Source: Gemmataceae bacterium (GTDB taxonomy: Bacteria > Planctomycetota > Planctomycetia > Gemmatales > Gemmataceae). From it: 41,229 nucleotides of DNA. Both the position numbers and the translations under genes were made by a program. The stretch spans positions 1-41,229 of the forward strand of contig JANWVV010000043.1 in the NCBI GenBank assembly GCA_025055795.1. The letters run 5' to 3'. How positions within the stretch are numbered: the stretch's first letter is position 1; each line of letters opens with the position of its first letter. The notes below the pieces were generated by a model, which did not search any database, was not told the origin of the DNA, and saw only the letters and a program-made list of their open reading frames with translations. This document shows positions 1 to 7,843 of this stretch, piece after piece.

Positions 1-68
1 GCATGTCCGGGGGTGCTGGGCTCTCGAACAACTCTTAGGTGCCCATCAGGAACGTCGCCGCCTTCCAT
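1..68 (-). CDS. Possible 5' end of the next nuo gene (partial)
   Basis: An ATG at 66-68 on the minus strand opens a frame that stays open to the window edge (about 22 codons, beginning MEGGDVPDGH). It lies 36 bp after the nuoB stop in the same direction, so by position it could be the start of nuoC or nuoD. The visible residues are too few and too unlike a conserved NuoC start to identify it. The other two frames stop within a few codons. This is a positional guess only. Confidence 0.3.
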   Translation of the reverse strand, partial: MEGGDVPDGHLRVVREPSTPGH

Positions 69-76
69 CCCGCAAA

Positions 77-111
77 TAGAAGTCCTTCATTTATTAGAAG
101 TCCCTCATTTA
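77..111. repeat. Tandem 17-bp repeat at the nuoB stop
   Basis: The 17-bp word tagaagtccttcattta (77-93) is repeated at 95-111 with one mismatch, giving a period of 18 bp. The right copy contains the nuoB stop codon (105-107). The duplication lies between nuoB and the next reading frame, so it could affect translational coupling or simply be a slippage product. Confidence 0.75.
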
Positions 112-716
112 ACAGGCGTGGCGTGCTCTTTGTTCTTCTTGAGGAAGGCTACGGCTTGGGCCGGCTCTGCGAGCTCGGGGGGTAACTGGGGTCGTCCGGT
201 ACGCTGAGGCACGGGCACCGTCTGCGGCTGACCCTTGTGATATTGCTTCATGTGACGAATTTTGTCCTGGACCCGCATCAAGCCCTCCAGCAATGCTTCG
301 GGCCGAGGTGGACACCCCGGAACATAGACGTCCACCGGCACAACCAGGTCGACGCCTTTGACTACGTTGTAGCCGTATTTGTAGTACGGGCCGCCGCCGC
401 AAGTGCACGCTCCCATGGCAATTACAAATTTGGGATCGGGCATCTGCTCATAGAGTCGGCGCACCCGCTCGGCCATCTTCATGTTGACGGTACCGGCCAC
501 TATCATCAGATCCGCTTGACGCGGGGTTGCCCGGAATGCCCCCGCTCCGAAACGGTCAATGTCATAGCGCGACGCTCCCGTGGCCATCATCTCGATCGCA
601 CAACAAGCCAGACCGAACGTCAGTGGCCATAAACTCGATTCCCGAGCCCAATTGATCGCATACTCCAGACTCGTAACCACCAGCCCGTCCTCAAAACGTC
701 CTTCCAGCAGGCCCAT
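105..716 (-). CDS. nuoB: NADH-quinone oxidoreductase subunit B (NuoB)
   Basis: Subunit of respiratory complex I that holds the terminal [4Fe-4S] cluster N2, which hands electrons to quinone at the membrane surface. With the ATG at 714-716 the protein is 203 residues. It shows the family signature [13 protein letters not shown] (residues 32-44) with the paired Cys38/Cys39, then Cys104 in MGACTC and Cys135 in VPGCPPRPE, which are the four expected cluster ligands. A G-rich ribosome-binding site (GGGGGA) lies about 8 nt upstream. The frame is open further up to 938, but that extension does not look like NuoB. The C-terminal 40 residues are a Pro/Gln-rich tail. It follows nuoA after a gap of about 460 bp, larger than usual for nuoA-nuoB. 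Confidence 0.95.
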   Translation of the reverse strand: MGLLEGRFEDGLVVTSLEYAINWARESSLWPLTFGLACCAIEMMATGASRYDIDRFGAGAFRATPRQADLMIVAGTVNMKMAERVRRLYEQMPDPKFVIAMGACTCGGGPYYKYGYNVVKGVDLVVPVDVYVPGCPPRPEALLEGLMRVQDKIRHMKQYHKGQPQTVPVPQRTGRPQLPPELAEPAQAVAFLKKNKEHATPVK

Positions 717-1174
717 GATAACGTTCCCCCAGCAACATACGCCCTTCTCGCCTATTCGACTGCTTAAATCGCTGCCTGAAACCAACCGATCCACGAAAAA
801 GTTCATTACTATTCTAGACATCGTTGCAGACGACTTCCCCGTCATCTGACCGCCCGAACTTTTCCAGAAAATGAAATAATCTACTGGCTGGCCGCCAAAA
901 ATGGGCCAAGCCTGCAAGCAGCCATCGCCGTTAGCCATCCGATTATGCTTGCCTCAGACATCCTAACAACCGTCCCGAGCAAATCATGGGGCACGAGCAA
1001 ATCCCGGCAGGATCGGCGTACATTCGTTCGCGATGCTTGTCGCTGCTTTGCTTGAAGCACCAAACGGCTTTGACCATCAGGCGGAGTTTACCAGAGGCAC
1101 GCGTTGGACACAGAGGTACTCGCATGAGCACCAGAGCAGGTTTGAGGTGCCTGGTTGATTCGACTTCAAGCGAG
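717..1174. other. Gene-free spacer between nuoA and nuoB
   Basis: About 460 bp with no convincing gene. The nuoB frame continues open to 938, but the translated residues have no family likeness. No strong promoter or T-rich terminator was recognised. The length is odd because nuoA and nuoB normally sit next to each other. Confidence 0.6.
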
Positions 1175-1723
1175 TCAGAGCGATGTCGGGATCGACGGGG
1201 TCGCCGTCGGCGGAGGTGGCGTAGGGAGTGTCTGGGCCGCGGTGCTTCGCACCCAATACAGGTCTCCCCGCCGCCATAAGTAAGCATATCCCACAAGTAG
1301 CACTCCGAAGAAGACAGCGAGATCCACCAAGGCCAGTAACGCAAATCCTTGCAAGGCTTCCGGGACGGGTAGGGGGGCCGACGGATCGACCGGCACTAGT
1401 TGTAACTGGGCTGCTGCTGCCTGTCGTTGCGACTCGGCCAGGGTCACATCCGCCGCCCGCTGGGCGCTCCCAAAAATGACCGCCCAGGGGAAAAAAAAGG
1501 CTATCTCAACGTCAAAAACCACAAACAACAGTGCGACAACATAGAAGCGAACGTCGAACTGCACCCAGGCACTGCCCACCGACTGTTCGCCACATTCATA
1601 TACCTGGGCCTTCAGCGGGGTGGGACGCTCTGGACGGATCAACTTTCCTAGCAGCAGATTCAAACCAAGTAAGGCGGCTCCCACACCCACAAAAATCAAG
1701 ATTATCAGAACCACTTCAGGCAT
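1175..1723 (-). CDS. nuoA: NADH-quinone oxidoreductase subunit A (NuoA)
   Basis: Small membrane subunit of complex I, in the membrane arm next to the quinone channel. The 182-residue protein has an N-terminal membrane segment (about residues 3-25), the family motif YECGE (around 42-46), then the stretch FDVRFYVVALLFVVFDVE with the conserved acidic residue of the second helix, and a third membrane segment near residues 125-145. Bacterial NuoA is usually 115-150 residues. The extra length is a polar Gln/Ala-rich insert between the second and third helices (about 87-115) and a Thr/Pro-rich C-terminal tail. The upstream sequence GGGGGCGGAC may serve as ribosome-binding site. It lies between nuoI and nuoB on the same strand. 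Confidence 0.93.
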   Translation of the reverse strand: MPEVVLIILIFVGVGAALLGLNLLLGKLIRPERPTPLKAQVYECGEQSVGSAWVQFDVRFYVVALLFVVFDVEIAFFFPWAVIFGSAQRAADVTLAESQRQAAAAQLQLVPVDPSAPLPVPEALQGFALLALVDLAVFFGVLLVGYAYLWRRGDLYWVRSTAAQTLPTPPPPTATPSIPTSL

Positions 1724-2072
1724 GTCCGCCCCCTAGGCAGGGAGAAAGGTGGCATACGCCTCTGGGACCAACTGGCCTTAAGGGAAACATCTGCCTGCAA
1801 CAGGAGATATTCCACCATTCCGTCTTACTTATCTTCTGTTTATTTTTGTACCAACTCCAGCTTGTGACCGGTAGCTGCAAGAGTCGGCCCCCCGTCATTT
1901 GCATAGCTCCTCTCACCAGCCATCCCCTACGCTACGAGACGCGAAAAAACCTTGTCCAAACAATCCGATACAATGCGGGCAACGCTACTGACGTTATTTC
2001 TTCAGCTGCGGCAATGGCAGCGTTGCTAAGGGCACGGTTGATGCTTGCGGCGGTCGCCTAGCTTTGTGCTCA
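1724..2072. other. Spacer between nuoI and nuoA with a long inverted repeat
   Basis: About 350 bp with no gene. It holds an 8-bp perfect inverted repeat, GCAACGCT (1979-1986) and AGCGTTGC (2019-2026), separated by 32 nt, just downstream of the nuoI stop on the minus strand. No T-run follows it, so it may be a processing or attenuation structure rather than a simple terminator. An AT-rich patch near 1825-1850 could hold the nuoA promoter, but no clean -35/-10 pair was found. Confidence 0.5.
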
Positions 2073-2738
2073 TTAGGAATTCGAAGGTGATGGAGCGTTT
2101 CCGGACGGGGCAGCAGGAGGTGATTTTTGCTCCATCGGTCCGTCTTTGCGTTGAGTGGTCCCTTTGGAGTCGGTGTCGGATGCAGACGTACCGCTGCTGC
2201 CTGTTGCGGGGCTGGCCGGAGGCGTTTTGGTCCATACCGGTAGCGTCACCCGTTTCGATTCCAGTACAGCCTTCGGGTTGAGGGTATCCTGCCCCCAGGC
2301 CACCTCCAGGGGCAATTTGGCAAAATCTACGATGCAACCATCGCGGCTGTAAGTGCTCAGATCATACGTCGAGCTCATGAACAGGCAATCAACCGGGCAG
2401 GGATCGACACACAAGGCACAGAACATGCACTTGGTATAGTCGATTTTGAATCCGGTAATAACGAAGCCTTTGAGGGGAGGCGGCGCTTTTTCTTTTTCGA
2501 TGTAGATACAGTCAACGGGGCAGGCCCGAGCACACTTGTCGCAACCGATGCAAGTAGTCAGGTCGAAGCGGTGGAAACCGCGATAACGGGGCCGGATGGG
2601 AACCGGCCGCTCCGGATACTGAAAATAGGCGGTGAACGGCCGCCGGACGTACGACTGCACAAAGGTGTGCAAGGTGACATACATGCTCCGGGCTATCGTG
2701 CTGACGGCCAGGCCGACGTTGCGGAACCAGGTGCGCAT
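2073..2738 (-). CDS. nuoI: NADH-quinone oxidoreductase subunit I (NuoI), 2x[4Fe-4S]
   Basis: Peripheral-arm subunit of complex I carrying clusters N6a and N6b, which pass electrons towards NuoB. The 221-residue protein has two ferredoxin-type motifs: CIGCDKCARACP (Cys63, 66, 69, 73) and CMFCALCVDPCP (Cys104, 107, 110, 114). The N-terminal 35 residues form the usual amphipathic helix. The last 55 or so residues (from about 168) are a Ser/Thr/Pro-rich low-complexity tail absent from most NuoI proteins. An AAGGAG ribosome-binding site lies about 9 nt before the ATG at 2736-2738. It is the first gene of the visible nuo cluster, so the order here is I-A-B rather than the common A-B-C...H-I. Confidence 0.95.
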   Translation of the reverse strand: MRTWFRNVGLAVSTIARSMYVTLHTFVQSYVRRPFTAYFQYPERPVPIRPRYRGFHRFDLTTCIGCDKCARACPVDCIYIEKEKAPPPLKGFVITGFKIDYTKCMFCALCVDPCPVDCLFMSSTYDLSTYSRDGCIVDFAKLPLEVAWGQDTLNPKAVLESKRVTLPVWTKTPPASPATGSSGTSASDTDSKGTTQRKDGPMEQKSPPAAPSGNAPSPSNS

Positions 2739-3040
2739 GGGACCGTCTCCTTGTCGTGCGCCCGGGGGCCAAAGTCCCGTCCGGTTGCCAGGGAGGCTCG
2801 GTGCGTCTTATGGAATCTAATTTGTCATGTTTTCTGTGTCTGTAGGTTAGTGTAGCAGAACCGGAATGTGTCAGTCGAGGCAAGGGCCACAGTCGGACTC
2901 AAGCGGACGGGTACAGTCCGTGCCCCCGCACTGCTCGGGGGGTAGATTGCATTCTCCATGCCGTCCCTTCCCTTACCGAGAAGGACACAGGAATGGTTGG
3001 CAACACTACCTGGTAGCAAAAGACAAGCGAACCTTCTGCA
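2739..3040. other. Spacer upstream of nuoI
   Basis: About 300 bp between the 3' end of the serine hydrolase gene and nuoI. I see no gene, no T-rich terminator and no clear -35/-10 pair in it. Any nuo promoter must lie here or further upstream. Confidence 0.5.
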
Positions 3041-4288
3041 TCAGGGCGTAGCAACGGCAGCCGCCGCCAGGTCCTGCAAGGTTTGACGCATGGGCGAGGC
3101 GTCGGCATTGGTCAGGCCCACCCGTTGAATGAGCAGAATGGTGAACAGGTCCCGTTTAGGATCCAACCAACCCTGGGTGCCAAAGGCTCCCCCATGGCCA
3201 TAACTGCCCGGAGACAGACTAGCCGTGACGCCCTGCGGTTGCCGGACAACCGCCCAACCATAACCGAAGCCCATCCCTTCGACGAAGCCGGTTTTCAGCT
3301 CCCCGGTCTGCAGGCGGGTCATTTCGGCCACCGCGTTCTCACTGAGGATGCGAACGCCGTCTAGTTCCCCTTTGCGGAGCATCATCCTGTAGAAGCGGGC
3401 CAGGTCCGGCCCACTGGAAATCAGTCCCCCTGCGGGTATCGGATGCCGCGGCTGAGGCACCAGGGCGATTAAGGTGTTGTTAGCCGGCACCAGGCGCCCT
3501 TGTTTGTTTTTGGCGTAGGTAACGGCCAGACGCCGCCATTGCTCCGCCGTGGGAGCAAAGGTGGTATCGTGCATTCCCAGTGGCAGGAAAATGCGACGGC
3601 GTAGGAACTCCTCATAGCGCTGGCCTGAAACCACTTCGATCAGACGGCCCAAGGTATCGATACCGGGATTGGAATAACTCCAGCGGGTGCCCGGGTCAAA
3701 CTGCAGAGGGGACAATGCCGCTGCCAACGTCGTCTCAGCCAAGGTACGATGACGGCGTACGTAAACGTCGTTAACTCCAGGGGGATACGGTCCTAAACCG
3801 GCGGTATGCGTCAGCAAATCGCGTATCAGTACGGGTCGTTGCGGCTTACGCAATACAACACGTTCAGCATTACGCTCAGCCAGGACCATCTGGCCAGTGA
3901 ACTCGGGCAGATACTTAGCCAGTTCGTCTTCCGGTCGTAGTTTGCCTTCATCCACCAGGATCATGACGGCTACGGCTGTGATTGGCTTAGTCATCGAGGC
4001 AATGCGGAAAAGGGCATCTTTGGGCATCGGGTCGCGGGCTTCCAGATCACGAAAGCCGACGGCTGCATGATGGAGAACACCGCTAGAGCGGCCCACCACC
4101 GTTACCGCTCCAGCGATCTCCCCCTGCTGGACGTACTTTTCCATGGCGGGCACAATTGCCGCCAGCTTGTCTGCTCCGGCCTGCGCGGCCGTTTCTGCAG
4201 CGTCCGCCCAACTTAGCACACCGGCGCCAACTGCCACTGTCAGCGGCAGAATCATACTGAGACGCTTGAACCAGCCGACGACTGCCAT
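3041..4288 (-). CDS. Exported serine hydrolase, class C beta-lactamase fold
   Basis: Probable secreted or periplasmic esterase/D-aminopeptidase-like enzyme of the penicillin-binding-protein/class C beta-lactamase superfamily. With the ATG at 4286-4288 the protein is 415 residues: signal peptide (about 1-30, cleavage near WADAAET), catalytic SMTK (Ser98-x-x-Lys101), YSN (Tyr205-Ser-Asn207) and a late GHGG motif standing in for the KTG triad. The start is chosen because GGAGG lies about 8 nt upstream; an ATG five codons earlier has no such site. Substrate cannot be told from sequence; most members without true resistance context are esterases. It stands alone between nuoI and a CHAD gene. Confidence 0.9.
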   Translation of the reverse strand: MAVVGWFKRLSMILPLTVAVGAGVLSWADAAETAAQAGADKLAAIVPAMEKYVQQGEIAGAVTVVGRSSGVLHHAAVGFRDLEARDPMPKDALFRIASMTKPITAVAVMILVDEGKLRPEDELAKYLPEFTGQMVLAERNAERVVLRKPQRPVLIRDLLTHTAGLGPYPPGVNDVYVRRHRTLAETTLAAALSPLQFDPGTRWSYSNPGIDTLGRLIEVVSGQRYEEFLRRRIFLPLGMHDTTFAPTAEQWRRLAVTYAKNKQGRLVPANNTLIALVPQPRHPIPAGGLISSGPDLARFYRMMLRKGELDGVRILSENAVAEMTRLQTGELKTGFVEGMGFGYGWAVVRQPQGVTASLSPGSYGHGGAFGTQGWLDPKRDLFTILLIQRVGLTNADASPMRQTLQDLAAAAVATP

Positions 4289-4304
4289 CTTCCGTTCCTC
4301 CATT

Positions 4305-4351
4305 GATCACGGCCATTCATGAGGCAGGACTTTGTCAGGCCGCCAGTGATC
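4305..4351 (-). promoter_or_regulatory. Inverted repeat just upstream of the serine hydrolase
   Basis: GATCACGGCC (4305-4314) can pair with GGCC (4338-4341) and GTGATC (4346-4351) with a 4-nt bulge, directly upstream of the serine hydrolase start. It could be an operator or leader hairpin. Confidence 0.3.
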
Positions 4352-4388
4352 CTAGGGATGGGACCAGCCTGTGGGCAGTCCTCATCTT

Positions 4389-4419
4389 TTCCGGACGCTC
4401 TGGAGCCAATAATCCGGAA
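4389..4419 (-). terminator. Hairpin downstream of the CHAD gene
   Basis: TTCCGGA (4389-4395) and TCCGGAA (4413-4419) form a perfect 7-bp stem with a 17-nt loop, about 50 bp after the CHAD stop on the minus strand. The bases after it on that strand include four As but no long T-run, so it is a weak terminator candidate. Confidence 0.35.
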
Positions 4420-4469
4420 TGGCTTGCGTTTGCTACCCAGTTGTGTCACGCTATTACTCCCAGCAGGAC

Positions 4470-5414
4470 TCAGGCCACTGAAAGGGGGGCGGCCAGCAAC
4501 TGATGGGCCTGTTCGGCTTGTATCAGCCATTGGCTACGCCACTTCTGGAAGGCTTTGCGTAACGGGGGTATCTGCGCCCGTAAGGATTTGGTCCGACTGT
4601 CCAGACCGGGGCGGAGGCGGGGCCACTCTTGCGGCCGATGCTGACGCAGGTAAACGGCTAGTTCTCTCAGGCGTTCAGCCTCGACCACCGTATCCTGTAT
4701 GGTGCCCAGCAGCTCCTGCAGTTGTTCGATCAAGGGGTAGAGATGATCGCGGAACCATTCGGGCAGGCAGGGGACGAAAATTTCCAGGGCATAGCGGAGA
4801 CGTTTGCCCTGGATGCGTAGTTGGTGCAGTTCGGCCGGTTGGGAAGGGTCCGCCAGGACGGCCTGATGGAAGCCGGTCAGGAGTGTGTGGAACTGGTCCA
4901 GGGCGAATTGCCGGAAGGAAGGGCCGCGGCCCCCGTGTTCGTCCAGCGCGGCCAGAAGCTGACGGGCTGCCTCATCGAAGTCCGGACCGTCGGTAGCGGC
5001 CACAGCGGCCAGGTGGATGAGGGCGGCCCGTCGCTGTCCCAGGCCGTAGCCGAGCAGAAAGTCGGCGGCCGGCCGGCCCGCAGCCGTGTGTAAGGGCTTG
5101 GCTTGTCCCAGATGCACCAGGAAGACGTCCCAATCGCGCACCGCTCCGGCGGCCTGTCGCAACTGGCGTAACGCTCGACGGACCCGCCGGCGCCACCGGT
5201 TGGGTAATACCGCCCGGAAGACGCGCAAGGCCGCTCCGGCCCGCCGTGTTCCTACCCGGAGCTGGTGCACGTACTCGATGTCCTCATCCGCCTTTTCCAC
5301 TGCCAAAGGCAGATAATGCTGAACCACGGCACAGCGGATGCTCAGCACCTTGTGGGCCGCGGCCCCCACACTCATCCCGGGCGTCAAGCCCTCGATCCAC
5401 TTCCCATCGGCCAT
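4470..5414 (-). CDS. CHAD domain-containing protein
   Basis: The 314-residue protein is a single CHAD domain: an all-helical bundle with conserved histidines and many basic residues. Characteristic stretches are HQLRVGTRRAGAALRVFR (about 50-67) with the conserved H-x-x-R-V-x-x-R-R pattern, and the mirrored HQLRIQGKRLRYALEIF later in the chain, which reflects the internal duplication of the fold. CHAD proteins bind inorganic polyphosphate; no fused or neighbouring CYTH triphosphatase is present. There is no signal peptide, so it should act in the cytoplasm. A short GAGG lies before the ATG at 5412-5414. Its leader carries a 40-bp tandem repeat, described separately. Confidence 0.9.
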   Translation of the reverse strand: MADGKWIEGLTPGMSVGAAAHKVLSIRCAVVQHYLPLAVEKADEDIEYVHQLRVGTRRAGAALRVFRAVLPNRWRRRVRRALRQLRQAAGAVRDWDVFLVHLGQAKPLHTAAGRPAADFLLGYGLGQRRAALIHLAAVAATDGPDFDEAARQLLAALDEHGGRGPSFRQFALDQFHTLLTGFHQAVLADPSQPAELHQLRIQGKRLRYALEIFVPCLPEWFRDHLYPLIEQLQELLGTIQDTVVEAERLRELAVYLRQHRPQEWPRLRPGLDSRTKSLRAQIPPLRKAFQKWRSQWLIQAEQAHQLLAAPLSVA

Positions 5415-5791
5415 GGTTCCGGCCTCGGCCGCTCCGTCTTTTACGAATACCTCCGGCCCTCCGTGTCCTTATGAAGCAATTCTGTCCTTACAGCGTACCT
5501 CCGTGTCCTTATGAAGCAATTCTGTCCTTACATCGTATCGGCATTATAGCGTTCTGCTTAATCCACACAGGCCAAAATAACTTCCGTGAAGGCAGACTGG
5601 TTTCTCAAGGCTATCACCACCCCAGCCTGGCTCCATCAGCGGCTACCAAACATTCCTGTTCGCATAGCTGCAGCTAAAAATCTACTTATCATCAAGTTTG
5701 TTGGGAGTCGGCTAATCACTTGAGGCATCCTGTCCCCGGCCTGTAGCCGTGCCTGGTCTGTCCGCTGGTGGGATGGAGCGGCCAGCGGTGC
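5415..5791 (-). promoter_or_regulatory. CHAD gene leader and promoter region
   Basis: Gene-free 377 bp. On the minus strand a perfect TATAAT lies at 5543-5548, with only a weak -35, which would start transcription just upstream of the tandem repeats (5458-5537). A perfect 12-bp palindrome TAGCTGCAGCTA is at 5665-5676. CGGCTA (from about 5710) and TAGCCG (to about 5750) can pair downstream of the GTPase gene stop. The region therefore probably holds the CHAD promoter, a repeat-bearing leader and perhaps an operator. Confidence 0.45.
5458..5537. repeat. Two tandem 40-bp repeats in the CHAD leader
   Basis: A 35-bp block (5458-5492) is repeated perfectly at 5498-5532, and the 5-nt spacers after each copy (gcgta, tcgta) differ at one base, so the unit is 40 bp with 39 matches. 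Inside each unit the octamer TAAGGACA (minus strand) occurs twice, giving four copies spaced 19, 21 and 19 nt apart, about two DNA turns. Each unit also contains CGGAGG on the minus strand. Confidence 0.9.
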
Positions 5792-7747
5792 TTACGCCGA
5801 GCGACCGTAAAGCTGTGCGATTTCGCCGTGCGTGGCGTGATGAGTGATCCAGTCGCGGATACGTTGCGCGTCCTCGACTAGGGATTGCAGGCGTTGACGT
5901 TCATCGCGGATCTGGGCAACGGCTTGATCCAGCAGGGGAAGCCATTGGTCATTGAGGTGTTGCTGGAGCTGGCGATGGAGGTGGTGCTGCAGTCGTTGGC
6001 GTAGGATGTCGCCATCCAGGGGTAGGAGGAGGTGCAGCAGCAGATGGAGGGTAACAACAACCAGCAATGGAATAAGGAGCACCAGACTGAGCTGGAATAA
6101 GCTGGGCATCTGCTGCTGGACGATGAATTGCCACAGTAGCAAAGCGGCCGTAGCCAGGAAGGCCAGTTCGGGGGCGTAGTTAGCAGTAGCGGTGAGGAGG
6201 CGGCGGAGCAGGTAGCGTGGCCCAGCGGCATCCAGCAGTTCCTGTTCGACGGCCTGCAGGGCCTCGGCGATAACATGCTGGCAGATCCGGGTAGGTTGTT
6301 GGGACTGGACCACGGTGTCCAGATGAGTCTGAAGGGCAGCGGGGGGCCAGCCCAATTGTTGGGCGGCCAGGAGCAAGCGAGCAGGCAGGTCCTGGAAGCG
6401 TGCCGCGGCTGGCAAGGAGGTCGCCAACACAGAACTATCCAGGCGGAACAATTGCGGGAGCGAGGCGGGCAGGTCGTCCGAAATGTCGGTGCCGGAGGCG
6501 GCCACCGTGGATAGACGCAACGGGGTCAAGGTCGAACGCAACGGCTGGCCCAGGCGCGCCGTACTATGGCGGAACCAGCGGGTTGCCCGGAAGTAAGCGG
6601 CCATAAAGCCACGGAACCGTTGCTGTTCCCGGCTGTGCAGGTAGTGTTCAATGTCGGCCTGGCAGGTTTGCAAGCAACGGACCAATGCGGAGGCGGCCTG
6701 CGCAGCGGCATCGTCGAGCAATCGTTGCCATTCCGTCTGGAGGCGGGGGAACAGCGGTTGCAGATCAGCGGGGGTCAGTTCCTGCAGCAGACGTACCAGT
6801 GTTTCGAGGAGTTGTTCGATCCCTCGGGCTTTGATGGCTTCGATTTCCCGGCGGGTCAAGCCCCATTCCAGCCAGCGGCGTAATTCCAGGAACTGTTCTT
6901 GGGGGGGAAGGTCAGCCGGCGGGACACCAGATCGAGCCTGCTGGGCTCGGACCCATAGAGCGGCTGCCGTACGGAACAAGCGGGGATGTTCGAACCCTTC
7001 GGCTTGCAGGTCACGGAGCCAGTCCTGGTCGGGCCGCCGGCCCTGCTGCTCATCCGTCAGGCAACGGTCCCACTTGTTCAGGACAAAAGCAAAGGCCCGC
7101 CGTTGACGTTGCTGGCGGAACAACTCCCATCCGAGCTGGTCATGGTACTTCTCCTGCGAGCCGACGTACAAAACGACATCGGCAAGTGGTAATAAAGCGG
7201 CGAGCTTGTCGCGGTTTTCCGTCACGTTGGAGTCCAGATCCGGCGTATCGACAAGCACTTTGTAGCGGAGTTCCTCGCGGTCGTGATGGACCAGGCGGCA
7301 CAGTCGCAACGCCGGGTCGAGCCGCTCGGGCCGAATGGAATGATGGAGGTAGACAACCGGATCGCGGGTGGTGGGTCGCTGGATGTCGGCAGGGGCGATG
7401 GGGGCACCGGCCAGGGCATTGAGCAACGTCGATTTGCCTACGCCGGTCCCCCCCATCAGAACGATCAATAAAAGAGGATGTTCTGCAGCCAATAAATCGA
7501 GTTGGCGGTGCAGGTCGTCCAGCAGACTAAGCAACTGGGCTCGCTGGAAGGTGGTCAATGGCAGGGGATGGGGTTGGTCGAACCAGTGCCGCAGGGCCTG
7601 CTCCAGGCTACGGAGCAGGGTGGCCAGACTGGGCAGGAACTGGCCGGGATCAGGGGGGGACGCCCCGGTAGCGGCCTGCGTCTGGTCGGCGTCGGCCACC
7701 GGTTCGGCACCAGGCAGGGTAGGATCTGCAGTGGGTGTCTCGTTCAT
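5792..7747 (-). CDS. Membrane-anchored GTPase (first of a pair)
   Basis: The 651-residue protein has a central GTPase domain of the TRAFAC/dynamin-like or Era-like class: P-loop GGTGVGKST (99-107), G3 DTPD (167-170) and a canonical G4 NKWD (224-227). A long helical region follows, then a hydrophobic block of about 45 residues (about 528-575) that can cross the membrane twice, then a Gln/Leu-rich helical tail. The order GTPase, helices, paired membrane segments, helices resembles bacterial membrane-remodelling GTPases, but no family name can be fixed from sequence alone. AGGAG lies close before the ATG at 7745-7747. It is 96 bp downstream of a paralogous GTPase gene on the same strand, so the two are probably co-transcribed. 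Confidence 0.8.
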   Translation of the reverse strand: MNETPTADPTLPGAEPVADADQTQAATGASPPDPGQFLPSLATLLRSLEQALRHWFDQPHPLPLTTFQRAQLLSLLDDLHRQLDLLAAEHPLLLIVLMGGTGVGKSTLLNALAGAPIAPADIQRPTTRDPVVYLHHSIRPERLDPALRLCRLVHHDREELRYKVLVDTPDLDSNVTENRDKLAALLPLADVVLYVGSQEKYHDQLGWELFRQQRQRRAFAFVLNKWDRCLTDEQQGRRPDQDWLRDLQAEGFEHPRLFRTAAALWVRAQQARSGVPPADLPPQEQFLELRRWLEWGLTRREIEAIKARGIEQLLETLVRLLQELTPADLQPLFPRLQTEWQRLLDDAAAQAASALVRCLQTCQADIEHYLHSREQQRFRGFMAAYFRATRWFRHSTARLGQPLRSTLTPLRLSTVAASGTDISDDLPASLPQLFRLDSSVLATSLPAAARFQDLPARLLLAAQQLGWPPAALQTHLDTVVQSQQPTRICQHVIAEALQAVEQELLDAAGPRYLLRRLLTATANYAPELAFLATAALLLWQFIVQQQMPSLFQLSLVLLIPLLVVVTLHLLLHLLLPLDGDILRQRLQHHLHRQLQQHLNDQWLPLLDQAVAQIRDERQRLQSLVEDAQRIRDWITHHATHGEIAQLYGRSA

Positions 7748-7843
7748 ACCTTCTCCTGACGTCCCTGGGCTAGCAGGAGGGGCTGTTCAGGGCAGCGACA
7801 CAGGTCCAACAGATCGATGGTAGGCATCGCCTGGCAATCATGG

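Noticed and set aside
717..938. N-terminal extension of NuoB to 938
   Set aside because: The added residues have no NuoB likeness, and the ATG at 714-716 gives a normal family start.
5458..5537. CRISPR array
   Set aside because: Only two copies, with a 5-nt spacer and internal sub-repeats; this is a tandem duplication.
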